A DNA stretch of 64,000 nt from positions 1 through 64,000 of the forward strand of contig JAIQFZ010000002.1 of the NCBI GenBank assembly GCA_020073015.1. The letters run 5' to 3'. The stretch comes from Terriglobia bacterium. Lineage in GTDB: Bacteria > Acidobacteriota > Terriglobia > Terriglobales > Acidobacteriaceae. Shown one piece after another: positions 1 to 7,179 of this stretch (position 1 is the stretch's first letter; each line of letters begins with the position of its first letter). The notes under the pieces were generated by a model. The model searched no databases, had not been told where the DNA came from, and saw only the letters and a program-made list of their open reading frames with translations. A program made the position numbers and the translations under genes.

Positions 1-1
1 G

Positions 2-184
2 CAGGAACACCAGCGGCTGGCGCAACAGAATGCCGATGAAGCAAGAAAGCAGCAGGTAGAGCAGCGGCACCAGCAACAGACGCAGCAATTGGAGGAGAAA
101 CACTCAAAACAGCAGCAGAAGTTGCAGGACAAACAGCAGCCAGCACGCCAGAATCGCTCCAGGCCTCCGAAGGAAAAGCCATAA
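2..184 (+). CDS. C-terminal end of a Gln/Lys/Glu-rich protein (5' end outside window)
   Basis: The reading frame is open at the left edge and ends at TAA 182-184, so only the last 60 residues are visible. About a third are Gln, mixed with Lys, Glu and Arg, in a pattern such as KQQQKLQDKQQ. The tail ends in the basic stretch RPPKEKP. This composition fits a charged coiled coil or a disordered tail; no folded domain can be seen, so I give no function. It lies on the left side of the tRNA-Phe fragment at 516-560, so it may belong to an integrated element. Low-complexity sequence can keep a frame open by chance, but the strand, the composition and the clean stop favour a real gene end. Confidence 0.5.
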   Translation, partial: QEHQRLAQQNADEARKQQVEQRHQQQTQQLEEKHSKQQQKLQDKQQPARQNRSRPPKEKP

Positions 185-515
185 AGAGTCATTTAGAAAG
201 CGGACCGGGCGGGGTATCTGCTAACTGGCGGATGCCTCGCCGCGCGTATCCGCACCGCCCGTCATGGCTGCTCCAACCCCGGGCCGGGACATTCGTTGGA
301 CCAAACTGTTTCTTTTCCGCACAAGAAAGGTGAGGCAGCGTAATCATCACAGTCACTAACACATGCGTGTGCCAAAAGCACCGCACGAACAGAATCGCCA
401 CGAGAACCTCAGCCCATGATCCCAGCCCATGATTGCTCCGGCTTGTACGTATTTGCAGGTACTTGGCAGTCTCCCGCAAACCAGTAAGTAGTTGTAGGTT
501 CAGGTTGAACTAGGT

Positions 516-560
516 CTGAAAAGGCTGGCGTCGGCGGTTCAACTCCGTCCCTGGCCACCA
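516..560 (+). other. 3' fragment of a tRNA-Phe(GAA) gene, putative attachment site
   Basis: The 45 bases begin exactly at the anticodon loop (CTGAAAA, anticodon GAA) and run to a encoded CCA. They contain the 3' anticodon strand GGCTG, a variable segment, a T arm (GGCGG, loop TTCAACT, CCGTC), an acceptor strand CCTGGCC, discriminator A and CCA. The 5' half is absent: no GGCCAGG acceptor strand and no CAGCC anticodon strand precede it. A tRNA gene cut at the anticodon loop is a typical displaced att half-site left by tyrosine-integrase elements. By that logic the intact tRNA and the element lie to the left. No integrase is visible in this window. The rest of the gene-free stretch 185-642 shows no convincing gene. 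Confidence 0.8.
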
Positions 561-592
561 TATCTTTCAGTGACTTAGCAGCCCACCCTAAA

Positions 593-620
593 ATTTCACA
601 CCTGTGATTTCACACCTGTG
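593..620. repeat. 14-bp perfect tandem repeat, two copies
   Basis: The unit ATTTCACACCTGTG occurs twice in a row, at 593-606 and 607-620. It sits between the tRNA-Phe fragment (ends 560) and the stop codon of the amidohydrolase gene (643). No function is evident. It may be a scar of the recombination history at this att-like site or a simple duplication. Confidence 0.7.
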
Positions 621-642
621 GTCGCTTACGGCCCTAAGCAAC

Positions 643-1767
643 TTAACTTGCTTTGAGCCGTGGCAGCAGAGTCAGCGCATTGTCACGGCCGATACGCTGG
701 AGATCGTCCGCCGAAAAGCCAAGCTGCATAATGCCTTCAGCCGTTTCAGCGAGGGGGACGAAGGGATTGTCGCTGCCGAACAGAATCTGTGTGATTGGGA
801 CGAGATTCGTGAGTGCAGCAATCGCCGGTCGGTAGGCAGTACCAGCGATATCGTAGTAGAGACGTTTGAGTTCGTATTCGATTCCGTTGGGTGCTTTTTC
901 GGCAATGTCCTTGGGCCCGTATTGGTGCATGCGACCGAGCACCATCGGCACGTTTCCGCCCGCGTGGGTAAAGATGAAATGAATGTCTTTAAACCTCGCG
1001 AACGTGCCGGTAAAAAGTAGATTCGCTACTGCCCGAGTGGTGTCTTGCGGAATCTCGACCATTATTGGTGAGACATCGGGCAGCAACGTTCGACAGCACA
1101 AAGGCGTAGTCGGATGCACGAACACGACGGCCTTGCGCCGGTTGAGCTCCTCGAAGACCGGATGGTAAGCAGCATCCCCCAGCCACTTGTCGCTGTAACT
1201 GGTCAGGAGTCCAATCCCATCCGCCTTGAGCACACTGAGCGCGTACTCAATCTCGCGCAGGCTGCCCTCAGTGTCCGGGAGAGGTATTGCAGCGAAGCGA
1301 CCGAAACGCCCCGGGTGATTTCGCGCGAGATCGGCTGCGTATTCGTTCACTCGGCGCGCCGTCTGCGCCGCCGTCTGTGGGTCTCCGAACCAGACGCCCG
1401 GCGCGCTGAGGGAGAGAACAGCCGTCGCGACACCCTGCTTATCCATCGCGGCGATCGCCTGTTCCGGGCTCCAGCTCAGGTACGCGGGATTGATTCGGCC
1501 ACCACCCGCAACGGTGATCCGGTCGCGATTGTCAGCCAAGTAAAAAGGTGGGACGAAGTGATGATGCACATCGATCAGACTCGGCTCGGTGCTGGAAGCA
1601 ACCGTCTGCGCGATCAATTCCCCGACCGGTGCGACTGAGGTTAGACCGAACGCCGCAAGCGATGTAAGAAACTCTCGCCTGGAACGACCGTATGTGTCGG
1701 ATCGACGGCCATTTGCCCGATCACCACCCGCACCGGCGATAGGGCGGTCGACATTTTGGTCTACCAT
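643..1767 (-). CDS. Tat-exported amidohydrolase (ACMSD-like, amidohydrolase-2 type)
   Basis: A predicted metal-dependent hydrolase or decarboxylase of the TIM-barrel amidohydrolase-2 family (374 residues). I chose the ATG at 1767 because GGAGGAAG lies just upstream; an in-frame ATG at 1821 would add 18 residues without such a site. A twin-arginine signal (SRREFLTSL, Arg30-Arg31) is followed by a hydrophobic stretch, so export through Tat is likely. Family motifs are DVHHHF (metal-binding histidines about 68-70), HPGRFGRFAAIP, FTHAGGN and LFGSDNPF near the C-terminus. Relatives act on aminocarboxymuconate semialdehyde or aromatic acids, but the substrate cannot be read here. The next gene is divergent, and no pathway partner is adjacent. 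Confidence 0.85.
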   Translation of the reverse strand: MVDQNVDRPIAGAGGDRANGRRSDTYGRSRREFLTSLAAFGLTSVAPVGELIAQTVASSTEPSLIDVHHHFVPPFYLADNRDRITVAGGGRINPAYLSWSPEQAIAAMDKQGVATAVLSLSAPGVWFGDPQTAAQTARRVNEYAADLARNHPGRFGRFAAIPLPDTEGSLREIEYALSVLKADGIGLLTSYSDKWLGDAAYHPVFEELNRRKAVVFVHPTTPLCCRTLLPDVSPIMVEIPQDTTRAVANLLFTGTFARFKDIHFIFTHAGGNVPMVLGRMHQYGPKDIAEKAPNGIEYELKRLYYDIAGTAYRPAIAALTNLVPITQILFGSDNPFVPLAETAEGIMQLGFSADDLQRIGRDNALTLLPRLKAS

Positions 1768-2053
1768 AGGACTTCCTCCAGGAGGATTCCAAGCGGCCAA
1801 GTGTATCAGCGAAATGCTCAAACAGTCGCTTCAACTCCGTCAAGGTCACTGGACGTATTACGGACAAACCTGAAGTAATCCCAAGGTGAGAGTAGCCGAC
1901 AATACGCTGTCTGGTTGCCAATTCGAGTCTTGCAGTGCCTGGTGGTCTTTCAACAGGTATCTCGATAGGGACTTCTCGCCAGATGGCAGCCCGTGCGCCT
2001 TCCTTGTATTCTTGTTTGGGTTGCGACTTAGTCGAACACACCTGGACAAGAAA

Positions 2054-3505
2054 ATGCTGAAAGCCGTTGCCATCCTGGCGCTATTTGTGCCCCAGCTCTC
2101 CGTAGCGCAGTCTCCCGCCATTAATAGAGCCGATGTCGAGCGGATCGTCGGCGCTTCAATGAGTCGCAACGGTGCAATGGAGTTCCTCGAAGTGCTTTCC
2201 GACCGCATCGGGGGCCGAGTGACGGGAAGCCCTGAATCCGCTGCCACAGCATCTTTGATCCTCAAAACATTAACTGACGCAGGGCTGACGAACGCTCACA
2301 TCGAGCAATATGCGATCGAGAGTGGATGGAAGCGAGGTCAGACAACCGCAAGCGTGATTAGCCCCGTTTCGCGGCCGATCTATGTGGGCTCATATGGCTG
2401 GGCCCCGGGCACGAATGGACCAGTCGAGGCCCGACTCGTCGAGGTGAACATGTCGCCAGATGGACGCCTCGATGTGCCGGTCACGAAGCTTCGCGACGCG
2501 GCTGTGATGGTGAACATTGATTTAGGTGGAAACTCGTACGCGTATTCAAACAATTCTGTAGTTCTACGGGCCAAAGCTATCCACGATCTTGCGAGCGCTG
2601 GCGCGGCAGCAATGCTTATCCCTTCAGACAAGCCGCACCGCATGCTATACACCTCCGCCTATGGTATTTATCCCCGTGCGGGGCTCCCAGTGTTGTCCGT
2701 CGCTAAAGAGGATACTGAGTTCCTGCGCCGTCTCATGAAGAAGGAAGCGGTCCAGTTGCAACTCGAAGTCCATAACGACTTTCCGCCGGTGTCGGGGGGC
2801 GAGCGCAACGTAATTGCCGAAATCCCAGGCTCTGGCAAGGAGATCGTGGTTGTAGGCGCGCACTTCGACTCGTGGGACTGGGCGCAAGGTGCGAACGACA
2901 ATGGTTCCGGCGTAGCCGCAGTGCTTGAAGCCGCGCGTGTTTTACGGTCGATGGACATTAAGCCGAGGGCAACGATTCGCTTTGTCTTTTTCTCTGGAGA
3001 AGAACAGGGATGTCTGGGTTCGCGATCGTACCTCGATGCACATGAAACTGAATTGGACCGCCTTCGGATGTTCATAATGATGGACGGCGGAGCGCAGCAA
3101 CCGTTGGGCATTGGAGTGAAAGGGCGGCACGATCTGCTCCAGCCGCTCGCGACCCTGATCGAACCGTTACGAGCTATCGGCGCGAATCGCCTACTTCCGG
3201 ACAGCGAAGTTGGCTCTGATGACGAGCCGTTCATTGCTCTCGGTATCCCGGCGGTCGAACTGAACACGGAGCCAGGTGATTACGACACCAATCATCACGC
3301 CATCACTGACACCCTGGACAAAGTAGATGCCCGAGCGCTTTCGACCGACACTGCCGGCATGGCTCTGACTGCGCTCGCTATTGCCAATGCTGACTCGGCA
3401 CCGGGTCGCAGGCTGCAGGCGCCGGAAATTCTTGAACTGCTGAAACGCACGGGGTTGCTGGACGAAGCGCGCCTGCTTCGAGGTAATAGCTGGGTGCCGC
3501 AATAG
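2054..3505 (+). CDS. Secreted M28-family zinc aminopeptidase/carboxypeptidase
   Basis: A 483-residue di-zinc peptidase. I start it at ATG 2054 because the protein then begins with a clear signal peptide (LKAVAILALFVPQLSVAQS). Upstream in-frame ATGs would put about 56 unlikely residues in front. The M28 ligands are visible: His270 in GAHFDSWD, Asp282 in GANDNGSG, the Glu pair 316-317 in FFSGEEQG, Asp344 in MMDGG, and His414/415 in TNHHAITDT. The region between the signal and the catalytic domain (about 100-240) resembles the inserted apical domain of the carboxypeptidase Q group. The protein should act in the periplasm or outside the cell on peptides. No operon partner is evident. Confidence 0.9.
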   Translation: MLKAVAILALFVPQLSVAQSPAINRADVERIVGASMSRNGAMEFLEVLSDRIGGRVTGSPESAATASLILKTLTDAGLTNAHIEQYAIESGWKRGQTTASVISPVSRPIYVGSYGWAPGTNGPVEARLVEVNMSPDGRLDVPVTKLRDAAVMVNIDLGGNSYAYSNNSVVLRAKAIHDLASAGAAAMLIPSDKPHRMLYTSAYGIYPRAGLPVLSVAKEDTEFLRRLMKKEAVQLQLEVHNDFPPVSGGERNVIAEIPGSGKEIVVVGAHFDSWDWAQGANDNGSGVAAVLEAARVLRSMDIKPRATIRFVFFSGEEQGCLGSRSYLDAHETELDRLRMFIMMDGGAQQPLGIGVKGRHDLLQPLATLIEPLRAIGANRLLPDSEVGSDDEPFIALGIPAVELNTEPGDYDTNHHAITDTLDKVDARALSTDTAGMALTALAIANADSAPGRRLQAPEILELLKRTGLLDEARLLRGNSWVPQ

Positions 3506-3907
3506 AGTCCCGAAGCGTTCCCTCATTGCCAATCGGGTTCCAGGTCATTCATTTCTGCCAGTGCGAGAGGTCTTGACGATGGACAGGAGTACGTTATGTG
3601 TCCCTGATGGACAGAAACGGGACCACATGCAGAAAAGGGAATAGCTACGGCCAATCGTGGAGATTATCACAAGCAATACCAACCTCTGCAGCTTATAGTT
3701 GTGGTGGATTCATCAGCGTTGCACTCTACCGTTGCGGCCAGGAAGGGCGCAAAAAGAGGTCTGTGGGGTAAGCAAGCTAAGCAAGTAAGTTAGAAGGATC
3801 GGACAGAAAATTGCCACGCTGTAGCTCACCACGGATTGAACTCAAACATCACCGCGCTCGACTCTTCCAGGATTATTTTCTTCCCGCTCTAGAGTGGGAA
3901 CACGGAC
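3506..3907. other. Gene-free stretch, no clear element
   Basis: About 400 bases between the M28 gene and the AHSA1 gene. I see no convincing coding frame. The short string GATGGACAG occurs twice (about 3579 and 3607), and an imperfect inverted pair (ATGTGTCCC and GGGACCACAT) surrounds the second copy at about 3596-3630. This could be a vestige of an insertion-sequence end, but nothing else supports that. A short AAGCAAG repeat lies near 3770-3790. Confidence 0.4.
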
Positions 3908-4405
3908 ATGCACTTTACTGAAGGAAAGATGGGAAGCTTCACGCCTGACTCGGCCAGTCGAACGATTTTGCGAACTGGGCCACTGTGCGTGCGCATAGTC
4001 CGTACGCTCCCGAGTCCGCCATTGGTGCTGTTCCGAGCATGGACCAGGCCGTCGATTATGAAGGAGTGGTTTCATACCGGTTCCGAATGGACTACCCCAG
4101 CCGCGGAGATAGACCTCCGCGTAGGTGGACATTACCGGGTCGCCATGCAAGATGCCGCGGGCAAGATTTACTCCTATCGCGGACGCTATCAAGACATCCG
4201 CGAGCCGCGGAGTCTGGCTTTCACCTGGGCGCCCTATGGCGATCCCGCAATCGAGACGCTGGTAGTCCTCCAGTTCCGCCCGGGCCTGGCGGGCTCGAAC
4301 ACCGAACTCAAACTCAGCCATCTGGGATTGCTGCACGAACAGATGCGTGACGACCATGAGGCCATTTGGAACATATGCCTCGACCGGCTTGAGGAGACAC
4401 TATGA
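3908..4405 (+). CDS. SRPBCC / AHSA1-domain protein
   Basis: A 165-residue single-domain protein of the START/SRPBCC fold, of the kind annotated as activator of Hsp90 ATPase homologue 1-like. Typical features are a first strand ending in PPLVLFRAWTRP, then MKEWF, the segment IDLRVGGHYRVAMQD, a YRGRYQDIREPRSLAFTW segment and a long C-terminal helix. These small proteins bind hydrophobic ligands, but the ligand is not predictable. The N-terminal 25 residues are not part of the domain, and an ATG 21 bases downstream is an alternative start. It lies just before the gas vesicle island on the same strand, yet about 150 bases separate it from the next gene, so membership in that operon is doubtful. 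Confidence 0.75.
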   Translation: MHFTEGKMGSFTPDSASRTILRTGPLCVRIVRTLPSPPLVLFRAWTRPSIMKEWFHTGSEWTTPAAEIDLRVGGHYRVAMQDAAGKIYSYRGRYQDIREPRSLAFTWAPYGDPAIETLVVLQFRPGLAGSNTELKLSHLGLLHEQMRDDHEAIWNICLDRLEETL

Positions 4406-4561
4406 CGCTTTTCCGGCGAGGGATACTCCGCCGCGAGCGGCCAGTTGTTTTCGCGCTGTCGTCCTGGAACATCGGGGGAATTGTATTGTGCTGGCGCCAC
4501 ACTTCGGAAGGGGGCGCAACCGGAACCAAGAATATGCGCGCGTGTGATGGACAGGAAATCG

Positions 4562-5203
4562 ATGAAGCCATTCTCTGAACCCGTCGTTTCCAGCGGCAGG
4601 GTTCTCCTCTGCGTTCCCATCATTCATACGCAAGCCGACATGGGGGCGCTGAACGAGCCCATCCAGCGTTTGAAAGTGAAGAAGCTCGGGAAAAAGGTCT
4701 GGGAACGCAACCTTGAGCTGGTGAACAACTTCTGGACCGAAATCGAACAGGCCACGGAGAACCTGGCGCTGCCCTACGAGCGCGTTCGTCTTTATCAGGA
4801 CGGGTTGCCGGTGTGCGGCCGCGAATCGGAGATCGTCACCCACCTGGCCAAGGCGGGGAGCCGGAACCATCAGCTGCTGCTTAAGTTGAAACAGAAGGGC
4901 GCAGTCCTTATGGGCACCGAGTCCGCCGAACTTTTGGTCGAAGAATATCAACTGGCGAAGCAAGTCTTGGCCGAAGAGATGTCTAGAAACTCCGCCGGGC
5001 AGGCGGCACAGGGGAAAACTTTGCAGGATTCGTTGCTCAAACGACGCGACCAGTTCATCGGCCGCCGCATCAGTCAGACGCTTCTTGCCGGCGAAACCGG
5101 CTTGCTCTTTGTAGGGATGCTCCACTCCGTCGAGCCTTGGCTTGACAAAGATATTCAGGTGCTTCGCCCAGTTGCCCTAAAGGGCGGAGAGAGATCATCG
5201 TGA
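4562..5203 (+). CDS. Unrecognised protein co-translated with the NtrC-type regulator
   Basis: A 213-residue soluble protein with no signal peptide or membrane segment. I start at ATG 4562, which has AGGA seven bases upstream; a longer frame exists to 4445. I do not recognise the family. Visible features are an N-terminal strand with VPIIHTQADMG, a helical charged middle (about 35-150), and a C-terminal GLLFVGMLHSVEPWL followed by DIQV. The stop TGA overlaps the GTG start of the NtrC-like gene (GTGA, 5200-5203), so the two are very likely translated together. That makes it a candidate input or partner protein for the regulator. It is the first gene of the gas vesicle island. Confidence 0.75.
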   Translation: MKPFSEPVVSSGRVLLCVPIIHTQADMGALNEPIQRLKVKKLGKKVWERNLELVNNFWTEIEQATENLALPYERVRLYQDGLPVCGRESEIVTHLAKAGSRNHQLLLKLKQKGAVLMGTESAELLVEEYQLAKQVLAEEMSRNSAGQAAQGKTLQDSLLKRRDQFIGRRISQTLLAGETGLLFVGMLHSVEPWLDKDIQVLRPVALKGGERSS

Positions 5204-6639
5204 CCGCCGCAGGAAACAAGATTCTCATCGTCGACAGCCAGGAAGGAATCTGCGCCTTGTTTTCGGAGTACTTGAAGAATGAGGGAATGATTCCGGTCGT
5301 GGCTCACACCGCGGAAGCCGCCCTAGAGAAGGTGCGCACGGAGGCGCCCGACTTGCTGATCGTGGATTTGGAAGTGCCGGAAATGGGCGGTCTTAAGGTC
5401 ATGAAGGCTGCCAAGGCTGTGAGCGAGGATCTCGCCACGATTCTGGTGGCGGGCACCCCCAATATTCGGGAAGCGGTCGCGGCCATACGGGCCGGGGCTC
5501 ACGGCTACCTGGAGAAACCACTCAAGCACCATGAAGTGCTGCGCGTGGTGTTCCGCGTCTTGAATGAGAGCGCGCTCCAACGCAAAGGGCGGCGACTGTC
5601 CTGCCAGGCGGAAGACGCGGCTTCCCTGCGCGAGTCCATGGGACCGAGCCGAGCGGTCACGCGCTTGAGCGCGGAAGTGGCGCGAGTTGCCAAGACCAAT
5701 TTCAGCGTTCTGATTCTGGGAGAAACCGGGGCGGGAAAGGACCTGGTGGCGGGCGCCATCCACAAACTCAGCTCCCGATCGCGGGGTCCGTTCGTCGCGG
5801 TGGATTGCGGAGCGATTCCAGAAACGCTGATCGAGGGCGAATTGTTCGGCCACGAAAAGGGAGCATTCACCGGGGCGGACAAACAGAAGATCGGCAAATT
5901 CGAAATGGCCACGGGCGGAACCTTCTTCCTCGATGAAGTCTCGAACATGCCCTTGGCATCGCAGGCCAAGCTTCTGCGCGTGTTGCAGGATAAGACCATT
6001 CACCGCATTGGCAGCACACGGCCCATCGATGTGGACGTTCGGGTGCTGGCGGCCAGCAATCGGGATATGCACGAGTTGACGGAAGCCGAAGCGGGCTCGT
6101 TCCGCCGCGACGTTTACTTCCGCTTGAACGAATTCACCATCCAGGTTCCACCCTTGCGAGAGCGCCGGGAAGACATTTTGTATCTGGCGAAGCGGTTCGT
6201 GGACCTCACAAATGCCGAATTGCAAAAACAGGTGCGGAGCTTCACTCAGCCGGCGGTGGATCTCCTGCTTGCCTACCACTGGCCCGGCAACGTCCGGCAG
6301 CTTCGTTCCATGATTCGCCGGGCGGTCCTGCTGGCCGAGGACACCATCACCGCGCAGCACCTGGCCTTCGACGACGCCCGTCCGGTGGCGAGTGCGGACC
6401 TGGAGGGGGCCCCGAGTGTCCAGATCCCGCCGCAGCGCGACTGTTCCCTGAAAGAAATCGTGCAGCACAACACGGCGCGCGTGGAGCGGGAGATCCTGGC
6501 CCACGTGCTGCGCCAAACCGGGGGCAACAAAGCCGAAGCCGCCCGCTTGCTGCACATCGACTACAAAACGATTCATCTGAAAATCAAGGTGTACGGCCTG
6601 CAGATAGCCAGACACAGAGTGAGGAAAGGAGACTTCTAA
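5200..6639 (+). CDS. NtrC-family sigma-54-dependent response regulator
   Basis: A 479-residue enhancer-binding protein with three domains. The receiver domain (about 6-120) has phospho-acceptor Asp56 in LLIVDLEVP and Lys106 in YLEKP. The sigma-54 AAA+ domain (about 145-385) has Walker A GETGAGKD (174-181), the sigma-54 contact loop GAFTGA (221-226), Walker B TFFLDEV and the arginine-finger segment FRRDVYFRLN. A Fis-type HTH lies at the C-terminus (GGNKAEAARLL, about 441-465). It starts at GTG 5200, overlapping the previous stop. No histidine kinase gene is adjacent. Its position at the head of the gas vesicle genes suggests that it controls them with RpoN; an NtrC-type regulator has been reported for gas vesicles in Serratia, from memory. 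Confidence 0.9.
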   Translation: MTAAGNKILIVDSQEGICALFSEYLKNEGMIPVVAHTAEAALEKVRTEAPDLLIVDLEVPEMGGLKVMKAAKAVSEDLATILVAGTPNIREAVAAIRAGAHGYLEKPLKHHEVLRVVFRVLNESALQRKGRRLSCQAEDAASLRESMGPSRAVTRLSAEVARVAKTNFSVLILGETGAGKDLVAGAIHKLSSRSRGPFVAVDCGAIPETLIEGELFGHEKGAFTGADKQKIGKFEMATGGTFFLDEVSNMPLASQAKLLRVLQDKTIHRIGSTRPIDVDVRVLAASNRDMHELTEAEAGSFRRDVYFRLNEFTIQVPPLRERREDILYLAKRFVDLTNAELQKQVRSFTQPAVDLLLAYHWPGNVRQLRSMIRRAVLLAEDTITAQHLAFDDARPVASADLEGAPSVQIPPQRDCSLKEIVQHNTARVEREILAHVLRQTGGNKAEAARLLHIDYKTIHLKIKVYGLQIARHRVRKGDF

Positions 6640-7157
6640 TGGAAAAAGGAAAAGAGAAAAACGCGCACTTCGGAGTTGGGGGTGGTCTGGGGGGAATCCT
6701 GAAGGGCTTGGGAGACCTGGTGGAGAAACTCGGCGAACTGGAACAACGCGGAGGGATTTCCGAGACGGGTACGATTCACGGCGAGGGAGACAAAGTCCGA
6801 GGCATCTACGGATTTTCCGTGAAGGTGGGATTGGGAGACCAGGGGCCACGCATCGAGCCCTTTGGTAACATCCGCCGCGATGCCGACTCCGGGCGAACCG
6901 AGGTCCAGGAGGTTCGCGAACCCATGGTGGACGTCTTCGAGGAACAGGACCACGTTCTGGTTTTGGCGGAATTGCCCGGCATCAGCAAAGACGATGTCCA
7001 AGTCGATGTGAAAGACGATGTCCTGACCATCGCCGCCGAACGTGGGGAGAAAAAATATCGCAAGGAAGTTCTGCTGCCTTACTGCGTCTCAAAAGATAAA
7101 ATACAGATTACCTGTAACAACGGAGTGTTGGAACTTAAGTGCCCAAAACAGCCGTAA
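6639..7157 (+). CDS. gvpH: Hsp20 / GvpH-like small heat-shock protein
   Basis: A 172-residue protein. The first 85 residues are Gly-rich and not alpha-crystallin-like. The C-terminal half is an alpha-crystallin domain, with MVDVFEEQDHVLVLAELPGI, DDVQVDVKDDVLTIAAE and the closing GVLELKCPK. Hsp20 proteins hold unfolded clients, and GvpH of gas vesicle clusters belongs to this family, so a role in keeping hydrophobic Gvp proteins soluble is likely. The ATG overlaps the stop of the NtrC gene by one base (TAATG), with GGAAAGGAG upstream, which indicates translational coupling. The C-terminal I-x-I/V oligomerisation motif is not obvious. Confidence 0.85.
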   Translation: MEKGKEKNAHFGVGGGLGGILKGLGDLVEKLGELEQRGGISETGTIHGEGDKVRGIYGFSVKVGLGDQGPRIEPFGNIRRDADSGRTEVQEVREPMVDVFEEQDHVLVLAELPGISKDDVQVDVKDDVLTIAAERGEKKYRKEVLLPYCVSKDKIQITCNNGVLELKCPKQP

Positions 7158-7179
7158 GTACAGATTGCGAGAGCCGTTC

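Noticed and set aside
189-479. A 96-residue minus-strand frame beside the tRNA fragment
   Set aside because: No ribosome site, no recognisable fold, and a composition like that of random high-GC sequence.
485-560. A complete tRNA gene ending at 560
   Set aside because: The D-arm-like GTTC/GAAC pair upstream exists, but the 5' acceptor strand GGCCAGG and the 5' anticodon strand are missing, so only the 3' half is a tRNA.
604-1638. Plus-strand frames of 138 and 174 residues
   Set aside because: They lie opposite the amidohydrolase gene, whose motifs are clear on the minus strand.
1826-1850. Second copy of the tRNA T-arm (TTCAACTCCGTC)
   Set aside because: Only 12 bases agree and the acceptor part does not follow, so it is a chance match.
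4480-4510. Sigma-54 promoter in front of the first island gene
   Set aside because: TGG with eight bases to TTCG is found, but the -12 GC is absent.
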